Shown piece after piece: positions 18,566 through 27,832 of a stretch of 64,000 nt of DNA. The notes beneath the pieces are model-generated. The model saw only the letters and a program-made list of their open reading frames with translations, was not told the DNA's origin and did not search any database. Every line of letters starts with the position of its first letter. Position 1 is the first letter of the stretch. The translations under genes were made by a program, and so were the position numbers. The DNA is taken from NCBI RefSeq assembly GCF_900102625.1, contig NZ_FMZC01000006.1, forward strand, positions 171,925-235,924, in the 5' to 3' direction. This DNA comes from Paracidovorax valerianellae. GTDB taxonomy: Bacteria > Pseudomonadota > Gammaproteobacteria > Burkholderiales > Burkholderiaceae_C.

Positions 18566-20272
18566 TCAGGCCGGTGCGGTGGGGTTGGCGAGTTCGGATT
18601 CCTGTAGCGCCCGCCACATCACCTTGCCGCTGCCGCTCTTGGGCAGCGCATCCACGAGCTGCACGATGCGGGGCACCTTGTACACGGCCATGTTGTCGCG
18701 GCACCAGGCGATGATGTCGTCGCCGCTCACCTGGCCGCGGTGTTCCTGGCGCAGCACCACGACGGCCTTGACCGTCTCGCCGCGGTAGCTGTCGCGCGCG
18801 GCGATGATGCAGGCCTCCTGGATCGCAGGGTGGCGGAACATGAGGGCCTCGACCTCGGCCGGCCACACCTTGAACCCGCTCGCGTTGATCATCCGCTTGA
18901 GCCGGTCGGTCAGAAAGAAATAGCCCTCCTCGTCCACCCGCCCCAGATCGCCCGAGCGGAAGAACCGCTTGCCGTCCAGGTCGATGAACGCCGCTGCGGT
19001 CGGCCCGGGCAGCTTCCAATAGCCGCTGAACACGCCGGGGCCGTGCATCACGATCTCGCCCTGCTCGCCGACGGGCAGCTCTTGCAGCGTGTCCGGGTCG
19101 ATCACGCGCGAGTCGGTGCTGATGAAGGGAATCCCCAGGCATTGCTGCTTGGGATGGTCGGGCGGATTGGTGTGCGATGGCGCTGCGGTTTCGGTCAGGC
19201 CGTAGCCCTCGGTGTAGCGCAGGCCGTAATGCTCGAACAGCCGCTGCGCCACCGCCTGCGGCATGGCGGCACCGCCACCGCCGATGTACGACAGGCTGGA
19301 CAGGTCGTACTGCGCGAAGTTCGGGCTGCCCATGAGGTCGATGACCATCGTGGGGATGTTGGTCCAGTTGGTCACGCGGTAGCGGGAGATGAGCCGCCCA
19401 GCCAGGTCGCGGTCCCATCGCGGCATGAGCACCAGCGTGGCCCCGACGTACAGGCACGAGTGCATCACGCTGACCATGCCGGTGATGTGGAACATGGGCA
19501 CGACGGCCAGCGTCACGCTCTCCGGCGTGGCCGTGCCCCACAGGCTGCTGGCCACCGCGTTGTGCATGATGCTGCGGTGCGGGTGCATGCAGCCCTTGGG
19601 CAGGCCGGTGGTGCCGCTCGTGTAGGGCAGCACGGCCAAGTCTTCAGGGCCCACTTCGATGTCTGGCGGCGGGGCCGCGCAGGCAATGGCATCCGCCCAC
19701 GCGTGCACCTGGCCGCCAGCGAGCGGCTGCAGGGGGTGGTGGGTGCAGAGCCATTCCTGCCACGTGGGCGGGACCGCATCCGCGCCGGCTTCTTCGGCGG
19801 AGAACGCATCGGTGAACTGCGTGACCACCAGGTGCGCCAGGCCGGTGCCCGCTGGCAAGCCGTCGCTGGCACGGGTCAGCTCGGGCGCGAGGTCGGCCGT
19901 GGTGATGGCCACGCGCGCGTCGGGGTCAGTGATGTAGTGGGTGAGCTCTTGCGCCCGGTTCATCGGGTTGACGGGCACCACCACGGCGTTGGCCCGCAGG
20001 ATGGCGAAATGCGCCATCACCAGTTGCGGGCAGTTCTGCATGCACAGCACGACCCGGTCGCCCTTGCGCACGCCCAGCGAATGCAGGTGCGCGGCCAGCT
20101 GCTGTGCGCCGTCGGCCAAAGCGCGGTAGGTGAGCGCCCGGCCGAAGAAGATCAGGGCCGGCTTGTCGGGGTAGCGGTGGGCGCTGATCGCCAGGTTGTC
20201 CCACAGCGAGGTGGCCGGAGGGGTGAGCGTGTGCGGAAGACGGCGGGGCCAGAAAGCATGGTGTGCAGGCAT
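18566..20272 (-). CDS. Long-chain fatty acid-CoA ligase (AMP-dependent synthetase)
   Basis: A 568-aa ANL-superfamily ligase that activates a fatty acid with ATP and CoA. Visible motifs: P-loop-like YTSGTTGLPKGCMHPH, GYGLTETAA (A5-type), RSGDLGRVDEEGYFFLTDRLKRM and the C-terminal catalytic lysine in PKSGSGKVMWR. The length and the N-terminal SLWDNLAISAHRYPDKPAL fit medium- to long-chain acyl-CoA synthetases. The ATG at 20272 has AAAGGA ten bases ahead; an in-frame ATG at 20326 lacks a ribosome binding site. Convergent with the PilZ gene (28 bp gap). Confidence 0.9.
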   Translation of the reverse strand: MPAHHAFWPRRLPHTLTPPATSLWDNLAISAHRYPDKPALIFFGRALTYRALADGAQQLAAHLHSLGVRKGDRVVLCMQNCPQLVMAHFAILRANAVVVPVNPMNRAQELTHYITDPDARVAITTADLAPELTRASDGLPAGTGLAHLVVTQFTDAFSAEEAGADAVPPTWQEWLCTHHPLQPLAGGQVHAWADAIACAAPPPDIEVGPEDLAVLPYTSGTTGLPKGCMHPHRSIMHNAVASSLWGTATPESVTLAVVPMFHITGMVSVMHSCLYVGATLVLMPRWDRDLAGRLISRYRVTNWTNIPTMVIDLMGSPNFAQYDLSSLSYIGGGGAAMPQAVAQRLFEHYGLRYTEGYGLTETAAPSHTNPPDHPKQQCLGIPFISTDSRVIDPDTLQELPVGEQGEIVMHGPGVFSGYWKLPGPTAAAFIDLDGKRFFRSGDLGRVDEEGYFFLTDRLKRMINASGFKVWPAEVEALMFRHPAIQEACIIAARDSYRGETVKAVVVLRQEHRGQVSGDDIIAWCRDNMAVYKVPRIVQLVDALPKSGSGKVMWRALQESELANPTAPA

Positions 20273-20625
20273 GGACGATTCGATTCCTTTGCCATGCAGC
20301 CTATGGGCCTCGCGCAGCCCCAGCATCGGGGATGCCCCCTACAGCGCGTCGCGTGGGCGACCCTGCTTCACCGGTGCGCAGACGGGGCCGGCAATGGTGC
20401 CAGGACGGAGACTTTTGTAACCGCGTGTCCCGCATCGGGGGTTTGGGCGGGTTTGCGCGCCGACGCCGCCGCGCGCATCAACGACAATGTGCGGCTGGGC
20501 CGAACGCCCTGCCCCTGCCGGCGCTGCCGGGCCGGGCAGTCCGCGCGGCGCCGTTCTTTCGATTTCTGGGCAAGGCCTGTGCACAGAGCCCTTGGCCAGC
20601 CAAGCTTGCGGGTTTTACGGACAAC
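20273..20625. other. Intergenic region between divergent ligase and dehydrogenase genes
   Basis: 353 bp with no credible gene. It must hold the promoters of both divergent genes, but no clear -35/-10 pair or operator dyad is seen. A small hairpin (GCATC-GGGG-GATGC-like) lies near 20323-20336. Open frames crossing it have no recognisable similarity. Confidence 0.5.
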
Positions 20626-21633
20626 ATGAACATTGTCATTCTTGACGACTACCAGGACGCAGTGCGCAAGCTGCATTGCGCTGCACGCCTGGACCCCTAC
20701 AACGCCAAGGTGTACACGAACACCGTCAAAGGGCTGGGCCAGCTTTCGGTGCGCCTCAAAGACGCGGACATCATCGTGCTGGTGCGCGAGCGCACCCACC
20801 TCTCGCGCCAGCTGGTTGAGAAACTGCCGCGCCTGAAACTCATCGCGCAGACCGGCAAGGTCGGCTCGCACGTCGATGTCGCGGCATGCACCGAACGCGG
20901 CATCGCGGTGGCCGAGGGCGTGGGCTCGCCCGTGGCACCGGCGGAACTGACCTGGGCCCTCATCATGGCGGCCATGCGGCGCCTGCCCCAGTACATCTCC
21001 AACCTGAAGCATGGCGCATGGCAGCAGTCGGGCCTGCGCGCCGCGTCGATGCCGCCCAACTTCGGCATCGGCACCGTGCTGCGGGGCAAGACGCTGGGGA
21101 TCTGGGGCTACGGACGCATCGGCCAGATCGTGGCCGGCTACGGCCGGGCCTTCGGCATGAACGTGCGGGTGTGGGGGCGTGAGGCTTCGCGGGCGCAGGC
21201 CCTGAGCGACGGGCTGCAGGTGGCGACCACGCGGGAAGAGTTCTTCGCCCAGTGCGACGTGATCTCGCTGCACCTGCGCCTGAACGACGAAACGCGGGGC
21301 GCCATTCGGCTGGAAGACCTGTCGTGCATGAAGCCCACCGCGCTGCTGGTGAACACGTCGCGCGCGGAGTTGATCGAAGCCGACGCCCTCATCGCGGCCC
21401 TCAACCGTGGACGCCCCGGCATGGCCGCCGTGGACGTGTTCGAGAGCGAGCCCATCTTGCAGGGCCACGCCCTGCTGCGGCTGGAAAACTGCATCTGCAC
21501 GCCCCACATCGGCTACGTGGAGCAAGACAGCTACGAGCTGTACTTCGGCGCTGCGTTCGACAACGTCATCAACTACATCAAGGGCACGCCGACCAATATC
21601 GTGAACCCGGGCGCGCTGCAGGTTCGCCGCTGA
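20626..21633 (+). CDS. D-2-hydroxyacid dehydrogenase family protein
   Basis: A 335-aa NAD(P)-dependent dehydrogenase of the phosphoglycerate/D-2-hydroxyacid family. The Rossmann motif is GIWGYGRIGQIVAGY, preceded by KLIAQTGKVGSHVD; the catalytic Arg, Glu and His appear in LLVNTSRAELI, DVFESEP and CTPHIGY. The exact substrate is not clear; it is not SerA because it lacks an ACT domain. ATG 20626 (MNIVILDDYQD) begins the family homology; the longer open frame from 20263 is intergenic. Confidence 0.9.
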   Translation: MNIVILDDYQDAVRKLHCAARLDPYNAKVYTNTVKGLGQLSVRLKDADIIVLVRERTHLSRQLVEKLPRLKLIAQTGKVGSHVDVAACTERGIAVAEGVGSPVAPAELTWALIMAAMRRLPQYISNLKHGAWQQSGLRAASMPPNFGIGTVLRGKTLGIWGYGRIGQIVAGYGRAFGMNVRVWGREASRAQALSDGLQVATTREEFFAQCDVISLHLRLNDETRGAIRLEDLSCMKPTALLVNTSRAELIEADALIAALNRGRPGMAAVDVFESEPILQGHALLRLENCICTPHIGYVEQDSYELYFGAAFDNVINYIKGTPTNIVNPGALQVRR

Positions 21634-21735
21634 CGCCGCTGATTGGGCGCCTGCAGGCCATCGCCTGCACCGCGTAGCAAGCACGGCGCACTGCCCGTCT
21701 TCGGCATCGTGTTATTGACTTAAGCCAGCCATGAA

Positions 21736-21763
21736 AAAAGGCCTCCGCATGCGGAGGCCTTTT
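21736..21763. terminator. Bidirectional terminator
   Basis: AAAAGGCCTCCGC and GCGGAGGCCTTTT form a 13-bp perfect stem with a 2-nt loop, between the convergent dehydrogenase and LivK-type genes. Confidence 0.92.
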
Positions 21764-21812
21764 GCTTTTGGCGAGGGCCGCCGGTCTTTCAACCCGCGGC
21801 GCCGTCCAGTCC

Positions 21813-22943
21813 TCAGTTCAGAGGCGTCTTCTTGCCGTCCTTGTACACGTACAGCGTGATGGCGGGGTTCTTCAGTTCGCCATTGGGTTCGAAGGCGATG
21901 TTGGCCGTCACACCCTTGTAGCTGGACTTTTGCAGTTCAGGGATGTAGACCTTAGGATCCCACGAGTTGGCACGCTTCATGGCATCGACCAGCAGCATGG
22001 TGGCGTCGTAGGTATAAGGGCTGTAAACCTGGAACTGGTTGGGGTACTTGGCGTCGTACTTGGCGCGCCATGCGGTGCCGCCAGGCATCTTGGCCAGCGA
22101 TGCGCCGCCTTCGGCACACACCACGTTGTTCAGCGTCTTGGCGCCGGCTGCGAGCTTGGCCACTTCTGCGGTGCAGATGCCGTCGCCGCCGAAGTACTTC
22201 ACGTTGCCCATGCCCAGCTGTTCCATCTGGCGCAGCATCGGGCCGGCCTGTGGGTCCATGCCGCCGTAGAACACCGCATCGGGGTTCTTGGACTTGATGG
22301 CCGTCAGGATGGCCATGAAGTCGGTGGCCTTGTCGGTCGTGAACTGCTCGTCCACCACCTTCATGCCCTTGGCAGCAGCCGTCTTCTTGAACACGTCGGC
22401 AACGCCTTGGCCGTAAGCCGTGCGGTCATCGACGATGGCCACGGTCTTGAGCTTCAGCGTGTCGGCAGCATAGAACGCCAGGCCAGCGCCCAGGGCGTTG
22501 TCGTTGGCGATGATGCGGAACGTGGTCTTGTAGCCTGGCTTGGTCAGGTTGGGGTTGGTGGCAGCGCCGGTGACGTGCGGAATGCCGCAGTCGTTGTACA
22601 CCTTGGAGGCAGGAATGGTCGTGCCGGAATTCAAGTGGCCCACCACGCCAGCAACCTTTGCATCGCACAGCTTCTGTGCGGCGGCGGTGCCTTGCTTCGG
22701 ATCTGCAGCGTCGTCTTCTGCCTGCAGTTCGAACTTGATCTTCTTACCGCCGATCGTGACGCCTTGTGCATTCAGTTCTTCAACTGCCATGCGCGCGCCG
22801 TTTTCGTTGTCCTTGCCGTAGTGAGCTTGTGGGCCGGAAACCGGTCCCACGTGACCGATCTTGACCACTTGCTCTTGTGCAGAGGCCGCGCCGGCAAAAG
22901 CCGCGATAGCGGCAACCACGGTCAGTTTCAACTTCAGTTGCAT
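21813..22943 (-). CDS. Branched-chain amino acid ABC transporter substrate-binding protein
   Basis: A 376-aa periplasmic binding protein of the LivK type. The signal peptide (to about residue 22, ending GAASAQ) is followed by VVKIGHVGPVSGPQAHYGKD and NGARMAVEELNAQG, the family N-terminus, then GHLNSGTTIPAS and NDCGIPHVTGAATNP. It probably delivers leucine, isoleucine or valine to an unlinked LivHMGF complex. Codon use looks more biased and less GC-rich than its neighbours, as expected for an abundant protein. TGGAGA lies just upstream of ATG 22943; ATG 22955 is an alternative. Confidence 0.93.
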   Translation of the reverse strand: MQLKLKLTVVAAIAAFAGAASAQEQVVKIGHVGPVSGPQAHYGKDNENGARMAVEELNAQGVTIGGKKIKFELQAEDDAADPKQGTAAAQKLCDAKVAGVVGHLNSGTTIPASKVYNDCGIPHVTGAATNPNLTKPGYKTTFRIIANDNALGAGLAFYAADTLKLKTVAIVDDRTAYGQGVADVFKKTAAAKGMKVVDEQFTTDKATDFMAILTAIKSKNPDAVFYGGMDPQAGPMLRQMEQLGMGNVKYFGGDGICTAEVAKLAAGAKTLNNVVCAEGGASLAKMPGGTAWRAKYDAKYPNQFQVYSPYTYDATMLLVDAMKRANSWDPKVYIPELQKSSYKGVTANIAFEPNGELKNPAITLYVYKDGKKTPLN

Positions 22944-23058
22944 ATGAATCTCCATTAAGGGGTGAGCGCTGAGAAATATTGTTGTGTCTCAACGCCGGAA
23001 ACATATCGCAATTTATGGGCCAGATCACTAGGGAACACGATGAAATGCGGCAGAAACC

Positions 23059-23075
23059 ACAGGGGAATACCCTGT
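23059..23075 (-). terminator. Possible weak terminator after the holC-linked gene
   Basis: ACAGGG and CCCTGT pair around a 5-nt loop, 18 bp beyond the stop codon of the proline-rich gene. On the minus strand it is followed by GGTTTC rather than a T-run, so confidence is low. Confidence 0.3.
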
Positions 23076-23092
23076 CACTGCCCGTTCCTCGG

Positions 23093-23632
23093 TCAACCCG
23101 GCGGCGTTCCCGCGTGGCTGGCCAGTTCTTCGGCCACGGCTTCGTACACCGCATGGCGCACGACGGACTCCACTTCTTCGCGAAGGCGGGGCACGATGGA
23201 GCGGGTCTGTTCGAGCACCACCGTGGCGATCGCCTCGCGCAGGCGCTGGTCCAGCACCACGTCCACACGCTGCATCACCCGGTGGATCACCACTTCTTCG
23301 ATGTCCTTGAGGCCCGCAGCGGGCCTTGAGAACAGCGCGGGTGCCGAGGCGACTGGCGGCAAAGGCGCCGGGGGTGCCACAGGGCGAGCTTGCGGCACCG
23401 GATGCTGCACAGATTGCGGCACGGGTGGCGCCATGACCGGCGCAGCCACCACTGGCCGCGGTACCGCCGCGGGCATGGCCGAAACCGAGGGAACGTGCTG
23501 CGCCGAAGGGCTCGCGGTGCCCGTCACCGGCACGCCCGGCTGCCCCACGCCGGGTACGCTGCCCGCAAGCTGCACCACATCGGTGAGCGTGGGCACAAAT
23601 CTGGGGGGAGCCTTGGGTGGCGGCGACGACAT
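23093..23632 (-). CDS. Proline-rich protein with C-terminal helical domain (DUF2486-like)
   Basis: A 179-aa protein of unknown function. The start PPRFVPTLTDVV resembles the IPVLTDV opening of DUF2486-type proteins that sit beside holC in Burkholderia. Residues about 20-110 are a low-complexity Pro/Ala/Val linker. The last 70 residues (DIEEVVIHRVMQRVDVVL, then REAIATVVLEQTRSI and EEVESVVRHAVYEAVAEEL) form amphipathic helices and could be a coiled-coil interaction module. TGATG overlap with holC shows translational coupling. Confidence 0.75.
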   Translation of the reverse strand: MSSPPPKAPPRFVPTLTDVVQLAGSVPGVGQPGVPVTGTASPSAQHVPSVSAMPAAVPRPVVAAPVMAPPVPQSVQHPVPQARPVAPPAPLPPVASAPALFSRPAAGLKDIEEVVIHRVMQRVDVVLDQRLREAIATVVLEQTRSIVPRLREEVESVVRHAVYEAVAEELASHAGTPPG

Positions 23633-24066
23633 CAGGCGCCTTTCAGAACGAGGTCGTGCCGGACGATCTGATAGCCCCGCGCCGCATAGTGGCGCCAGCG
23701 ATCGCGCGCACCGCTGCGGTCGGCCTCGTCGTGCGCGCTGACCACTTCCACCAGCTTGCCGAAGCGCTCGAAGCCTTGCGGCACCGTACCGCCCAGGTTC
23801 AGCAGCACTTCGTGGTGAGGCACCCGGCGCAGGTCCTGGGCCAGCAGCACGGGCGACGAAGCACGCAGCTCTTCGCCATCCTGGTCGTTGCAGTGCGCAA
23901 CGAAATCCTGCGGCGCCATGGCCCAGAGCGCGCGGTCTAGACCGTCGAGCGCCGACTCCGGCCCGGTGATCACCAGCCGCGCATCGCTGCGCAGCACCTT
24001 GCGCGCAAAGCGGCACGCATAGGCCAGCTTGTCCGGCGCGTTGAAGTGGAAGGCGATTTCCGTCAT
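23632..24066 (-). CDS. holC: DNA polymerase III subunit chi
   Basis: A 144-aa chi subunit that links the clamp loader to single-stranded DNA-binding protein. TEIAFHFNAPDKLAYACRF and the C-terminal WRHYAARGYQIVRHDL match the HolC fold, including the terminal basic region that contacts SSB. It starts 26 bp after pepA, the conserved neighbour of holC in many proteobacteria, and its TGA overlaps the ATG of the next gene. Confidence 0.93.
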   Translation of the reverse strand: MTEIAFHFNAPDKLAYACRFARKVLRSDARLVITGPESALDGLDRALWAMAPQDFVAHCNDQDGEELRASSPVLLAQDLRRVPHHEVLLNLGGTVPQGFERFGKLVEVVSAHDEADRSGARDRWRHYAARGYQIVRHDLVLKGA

Positions 24067-24092
24067 GTGCTCAAGACCGGCCGTGGCAACGG

Positions 24093-25598
24093 TCAGCGGG
24101 CAGCGACGCGCGGCGCACGCACGGCCTTGGCGGCGGGCTTGCGCGCCGCGGCCTTCGGCTGCGCGGCGGCATCCAGCAGGTAGTGCACCAGCAGCGCGAC
24201 CGGCCGGCCCGTCGCGCCCTTTGCACCGCCGCCCTTCCAGGCCGTGCCGGCGATGTCCAGATGCGCCCAGGGCGTGTCGCCCACATAACGCTGCAAGAAC
24301 TTCGCCGCCGTGATGGCGCCCCCCGCACGGCCGGCCACGTTGCCCATGTCTGCAAAGTTGCTCTTCAGCCCTTCGCCGTATTCGTCGTCCAGCGGCATGC
24401 GCCAGCACGGATCGAGCGCCGCATCGCCGGCCGCTTGCAGGCTTTGCGCCAGCGCATCGTCGGTGGCGAACAGGCCGCTGCGCAAGCCGCCCAGGGCGAC
24501 CACGCAGGCGCCGGTCAGGGTCGCGATATCCACCATCGCCGCAGGCTTGAAACGCGCGGCGTACGTGATGGCGTCGCACAGCACGAGGCGGCCTTCGGCG
24601 TCGGTGTTCAGCACTTCGATGGTCTGGCCGCTCATGCTGGTGACCACGTCGCCGGGCTTGACCGCGCGGCCGTCGGGCATGTTCTCGCAAGCGGGAATCA
24701 GGCCCACCACGTTGATCGCGGGCTTGAGTTCGGCCAGCGCGCGGAACACGCCGAGCACGCTTGCCGCACCGCCCATGTCGAACTTCATTTCGTCCATTTC
24801 GGCGGCCGGCTTGATCGAGATGCCACCGGTATCGAACGTGATGCCTTTGCCGATCAACACCGTGGGTGCCTGGCCGCGCGGGCCGCCGTCGTAGCGCAGT
24901 TCGATGAAGCGCAAGGGCTCTTCCGAGCCCCGGGCCACGGCCAGGAAGGCGCCCATGCCCAGCTTGGCGGCTTCGGCCGGACCCATGACCTTGCACTGGA
25001 TGGAGGGGAACTTGGCCAGGGCCTTGGCCGCGCCGGCCAGCAGCGTCGGCGTGGCGTGATTGGCGGGGCGATTCGCCCACTCGCGGGCATATTCGATGCC
25101 CGACACCAGTGCCACGCCGCGCGTGAATTCCACCTTGGCCGCTGCGGCATCGGCCACGCCCACCACCACGCGCGAAAGCACCCGGGGCTCGGTCTTGGAT
25201 TTGGTGGCGGTGTACACGTAAGTGGCTTCCGCCAGGGCCTGCACGGCGGCGGCTACCGCGCCAGCGGCCGGGGCCGAGGCAAAGCACACGGCAGCGCGCT
25301 TGACCTGGGGCGACTTCAAGAGCGATGCCGCTGCCAGAATGGCTTGGCGCGTAGCGCGCGGGGAACCGTCGCCACCGCCCAGCAGCACCACGCGGCGGGC
25401 CGCCACGGCAGGCATCTGGTAGAGCTGCAGGCTCTTGCCGGCCTTCGTGTCGAAGTCGCCGTTCTTGAGGGCGTGCGCGATCAGGCTGGGCAAGGCACCG
25501 CCTGCGGGTTTGGAGCCCTCTGCCACCACGACGGCGAGCAGGTCGCATTTCTCGGCGGCGGCGCCGTCCAGGCTCAGGGTCTTCAGATCGAAGTTCAT
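24093..25598 (-). CDS. pepA: Leucyl aminopeptidase (M17)
   Basis: A 501-aa dinuclear-metal aminopeptidase. The family signature NTDAEGRL and metal-binding stretches VLIGKGITFDTGG and MKFDMGGAASV are intact. PepA removes N-terminal residues and in some bacteria also binds DNA as a recombination and transcription factor. A basic Lys/Ala/Arg tail of about 24 residues (KAAARKPAAKAVRAPRVAAR) extends the usual C-terminus. ATG 25598 is preferred over an in-frame ATG at 25637, which would lie inside the divergent lptF gene. Only 23 bp separate the two start codons. Confidence 0.95.
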   Translation of the reverse strand: MNFDLKTLSLDGAAAEKCDLLAVVVAEGSKPAGGALPSLIAHALKNGDFDTKAGKSLQLYQMPAVAARRVVLLGGGDGSPRATRQAILAAASLLKSPQVKRAAVCFASAPAAGAVAAAVQALAEATYVYTATKSKTEPRVLSRVVVGVADAAAAKVEFTRGVALVSGIEYAREWANRPANHATPTLLAGAAKALAKFPSIQCKVMGPAEAAKLGMGAFLAVARGSEEPLRFIELRYDGGPRGQAPTVLIGKGITFDTGGISIKPAAEMDEMKFDMGGAASVLGVFRALAELKPAINVVGLIPACENMPDGRAVKPGDVVTSMSGQTIEVLNTDAEGRLVLCDAITYAARFKPAAMVDIATLTGACVVALGGLRSGLFATDDALAQSLQAAGDAALDPCWRMPLDDEYGEGLKSNFADMGNVAGRAGGAITAAKFLQRYVGDTPWAHLDIAGTAWKGGGAKGATGRPVALLVHYLLDAAAQPKAAARKPAAKAVRAPRVAAR

Positions 25599-25621
25599 AA
25601 TCGGTGTTTTCCTTCGAGCCA

Positions 25622-26716
25622 ATGTTATTCGATTCATCCATTCGCAAGGAGCTGGCGCGCAGCTTCGGCGCGACCCTGGTGGTGCTTGTCACCGTGGTCA
25701 TGACCATGATGCTGATCCGCACGCTCGGCCAGGCCTCGCGCGGCAGCGTCAATCCCTCCGACGTGATGCTCGTCATGGGCTTCACCGTGCTCGGCCAATT
25801 GCCCACCATTTTGAGCCTGAGCCTTTTCGTGGCCGTGGTCGGCACGCTCTCGCGCATGTACCGCGACAGCGAAATGGTGATCTGGTTCGCCAGCGGCCGG
25901 GGCCTCATCAATCTGCTCACGCCGCTGCTTCGGTTCGCCTGGCCGGTGATGCTGGTCATCGCCACGCTGGCGCTGGTGATCTGGCCCTGGGCCAACCAGC
26001 AGATCCAGGCGCTCAAGGTGCAGTATGAACAGCGCGGCGATGTGGACCGCATCGCGCCCGGCGAATTCCAGGAATCCGCCAACGGCAGCCGCGTCTTCTT
26101 CATCGACCGCGAAAGCCCGGACGCCGAACAGGCCAGCAACGTCTTCATCGCCTCCACCGAGCGCGGCCGCGAAACCGTCACATCGGCCCGCAGCGCCCGG
26201 CTGGAGACGCGCAACGGCGAACGCATGGTGCTCTTGACCGATGGCCAGCGGCTGGAAACCACAGTCGACAAGCCCGGCCTCAAGGCGAGCGAGTTCATCG
26301 AATACGGTACGCGCATCGGCTCGGCGCCGGCCGGCTCGCAGGACGAGCAAGCCGTCAAGACCATCTCCACCCCCGCGCTGCTGGCTTCGGCCGAGCCCGC
26401 GTTCCGTGCCGAACTGGGCTGGCGCTTCGGCCTGGCGGTGGCCGCGCTCAATTTCGTGGTGATGGGCCTGGCGCTGGCCAGCGTCAACCCGCGAGCCGGG
26501 CGCAGCAGCAGCCTGGTGCTGGCGCTCTTCGCCTTCGTCGTTTACTACAACCTCATGACCCTCGGACAAAGCTGGATCAGTTCCGGACGGCTGGGCGTGG
26601 TGCCCTTCATGCTGCTGCTGCACGGCGGCACGCTGGCGCTGGGCCTGGCGCTGCTGACGGCGCGCCACCACCGCTGGTCGCCCAGCATGCTGTGGCGTCG
26701 CGGAGCCCGCGCATGA
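25622..26716 (+). CDS. lptF: LPS export ABC transporter permease LptF
   Basis: A 364-aa inner-membrane subunit of the LptB2FG complex that extracts lipopolysaccharide. It begins MLFDSSIRKELARSFGATL, as LptF does, with two N-terminal membrane helices, a periplasmic beta-jellyroll (about residues 120-260) and C-terminal helices. Its stop overlaps the lptG start (ATGA). The gene is divergent from pepA with 23 bp between start codons, so its promoter must overlap the 5' part of pepA. Confidence 0.94.
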   Translation: MLFDSSIRKELARSFGATLVVLVTVVMTMMLIRTLGQASRGSVNPSDVMLVMGFTVLGQLPTILSLSLFVAVVGTLSRMYRDSEMVIWFASGRGLINLLTPLLRFAWPVMLVIATLALVIWPWANQQIQALKVQYEQRGDVDRIAPGEFQESANGSRVFFIDRESPDAEQASNVFIASTERGRETVTSARSARLETRNGERMVLLTDGQRLETTVDKPGLKASEFIEYGTRIGSAPAGSQDEQAVKTISTPALLASAEPAFRAELGWRFGLAVAALNFVVMGLALASVNPRAGRSSSLVLALFAFVVYYNLMTLGQSWISSGRLGVVPFMLLLHGGTLALGLALLTARHHRWSPSMLWRRGARA

Positions 26717-27816
26717 AGACCATCCGCCACCTGATCTACCGCGAAGCCCTGTCGGCCGTGGCGTTCGTCACGCTCGGGTTCCTTGCGCTGTTCTTCTTCT
26801 TCGACATGGTGGACGAGCTGCGCTGGGTCGGCCGCACCGGACCGGACGGCTACCAGCTGTCCCACGCGATGCTGTTCGTGGCGCTGAGCATTCCCAGCCA
26901 TCTCTACGAACTGCTGCCGATCACGGTGCTGATCGGCACCATCTTCGTGATGGCGCGGCTGGCGCAAAGCTCCGAGTTCACCATCATGCGCACCAGCGGC
27001 CTGGGCCCCTGGCGCGCCCTGCGCACGCTGCTGGTGCTCGGGCTGGGGTTCGTCATGCTGACCTTCGCGGTCGGCGACTACATCGCCCCCGTGACCGACC
27101 GTGCGGCACAACTGGTCAAGGCACGGCACCTGGGCCAGCTGACCACCGGCGCGACCGGCGCATGGCTGAAAGAGCGCCAGGGCAGCCATTCGATGGCCGT
27201 GAACGTGCGGGCACTGAGCCCCGACGGCGGCATGCTCAACATCCGCGTGTTCGAGTTCGATGCCGATGGCCGCGTGGCGTCCACCCTGCAGGCGGCCAGC
27301 GGCACCTTCGCCAGCGACCACTGGGAGCTGAAGCAGGTCAAGCGCAGCGTGTTCCACCGCAGCGGCGATGCCGAGGCCCGCGTGGAACGGCTGCAGGAGG
27401 CCGAGTTGCGCTGGCCCACCCGCATCAGCACCGACATGGTGTCGGCCTCGCTGCTCAAGCCCGACCGCATGGCGACCATCGACCTGTTCCAGTACATCCG
27501 CCACCTGGAGTCCAATGGCCAGGCGGCGCAGCGCTATGAGATCGAGTTCTGGCGCAAGGTGTTCTATCCCTTGAGCTGCCTGGTGATGGTGGTGCTCTCG
27601 CTGCCGTTCGCCTACCTGCATTTCCGCTCCGGCGGCATCGCGGGCTACGTGTTCGGCGGGGTGATGGCAGGCATCAGCTTCTTCCTGCTGAACAACGTGT
27701 TCGGCTATGCCGGCAACCTGCAGAACTGGTCCCCGTGGCTCACGGCGGCGGCGCCGGGGCTGATCTATTCGGTGCTATCGCTGGCGGCCTTCGGCTGGCT
27801 GGTGCTGCGCCGCTGA
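26713..27816 (+). CDS. lptG: LPS export ABC transporter permease LptG
   Basis: A 367-aa partner of LptF with the same architecture: N-terminal helices (TIRHLIYREALSAVAFVTLG), a periplasmic domain and C-terminal helices containing FRSGGIAGYVFGGVMAGISF. LptG and LptF form the membrane channel that feeds lipopolysaccharide to LptC. The ATG at 26713 overlaps the lptF stop by four bases, so the two are translationally coupled. Confidence 0.94.
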   Translation: MKTIRHLIYREALSAVAFVTLGFLALFFFFDMVDELRWVGRTGPDGYQLSHAMLFVALSIPSHLYELLPITVLIGTIFVMARLAQSSEFTIMRTSGLGPWRALRTLLVLGLGFVMLTFAVGDYIAPVTDRAAQLVKARHLGQLTTGATGAWLKERQGSHSMAVNVRALSPDGGMLNIRVFEFDADGRVASTLQAASGTFASDHWELKQVKRSVFHRSGDAEARVERLQEAELRWPTRISTDMVSASLLKPDRMATIDLFQYIRHLESNGQAAQRYEIEFWRKVFYPLSCLVMVVLSLPFAYLHFRSGGIAGYVFGGVMAGISFFLLNNVFGYAGNLQNWSPWLTAAAPGLIYSVLSLAAFGWLVLRR

Positions 27817-27832
27817 CCGAAAGCCTAAGCGC

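Noticed and set aside
23632..26487. A 951-codon minus-strand frame ending in the HolC sequence, suggesting a fusion
   Set aside because: Only the last 144 codons are real (holC). The upstream part is opposite lptF and out of frame with pepA.
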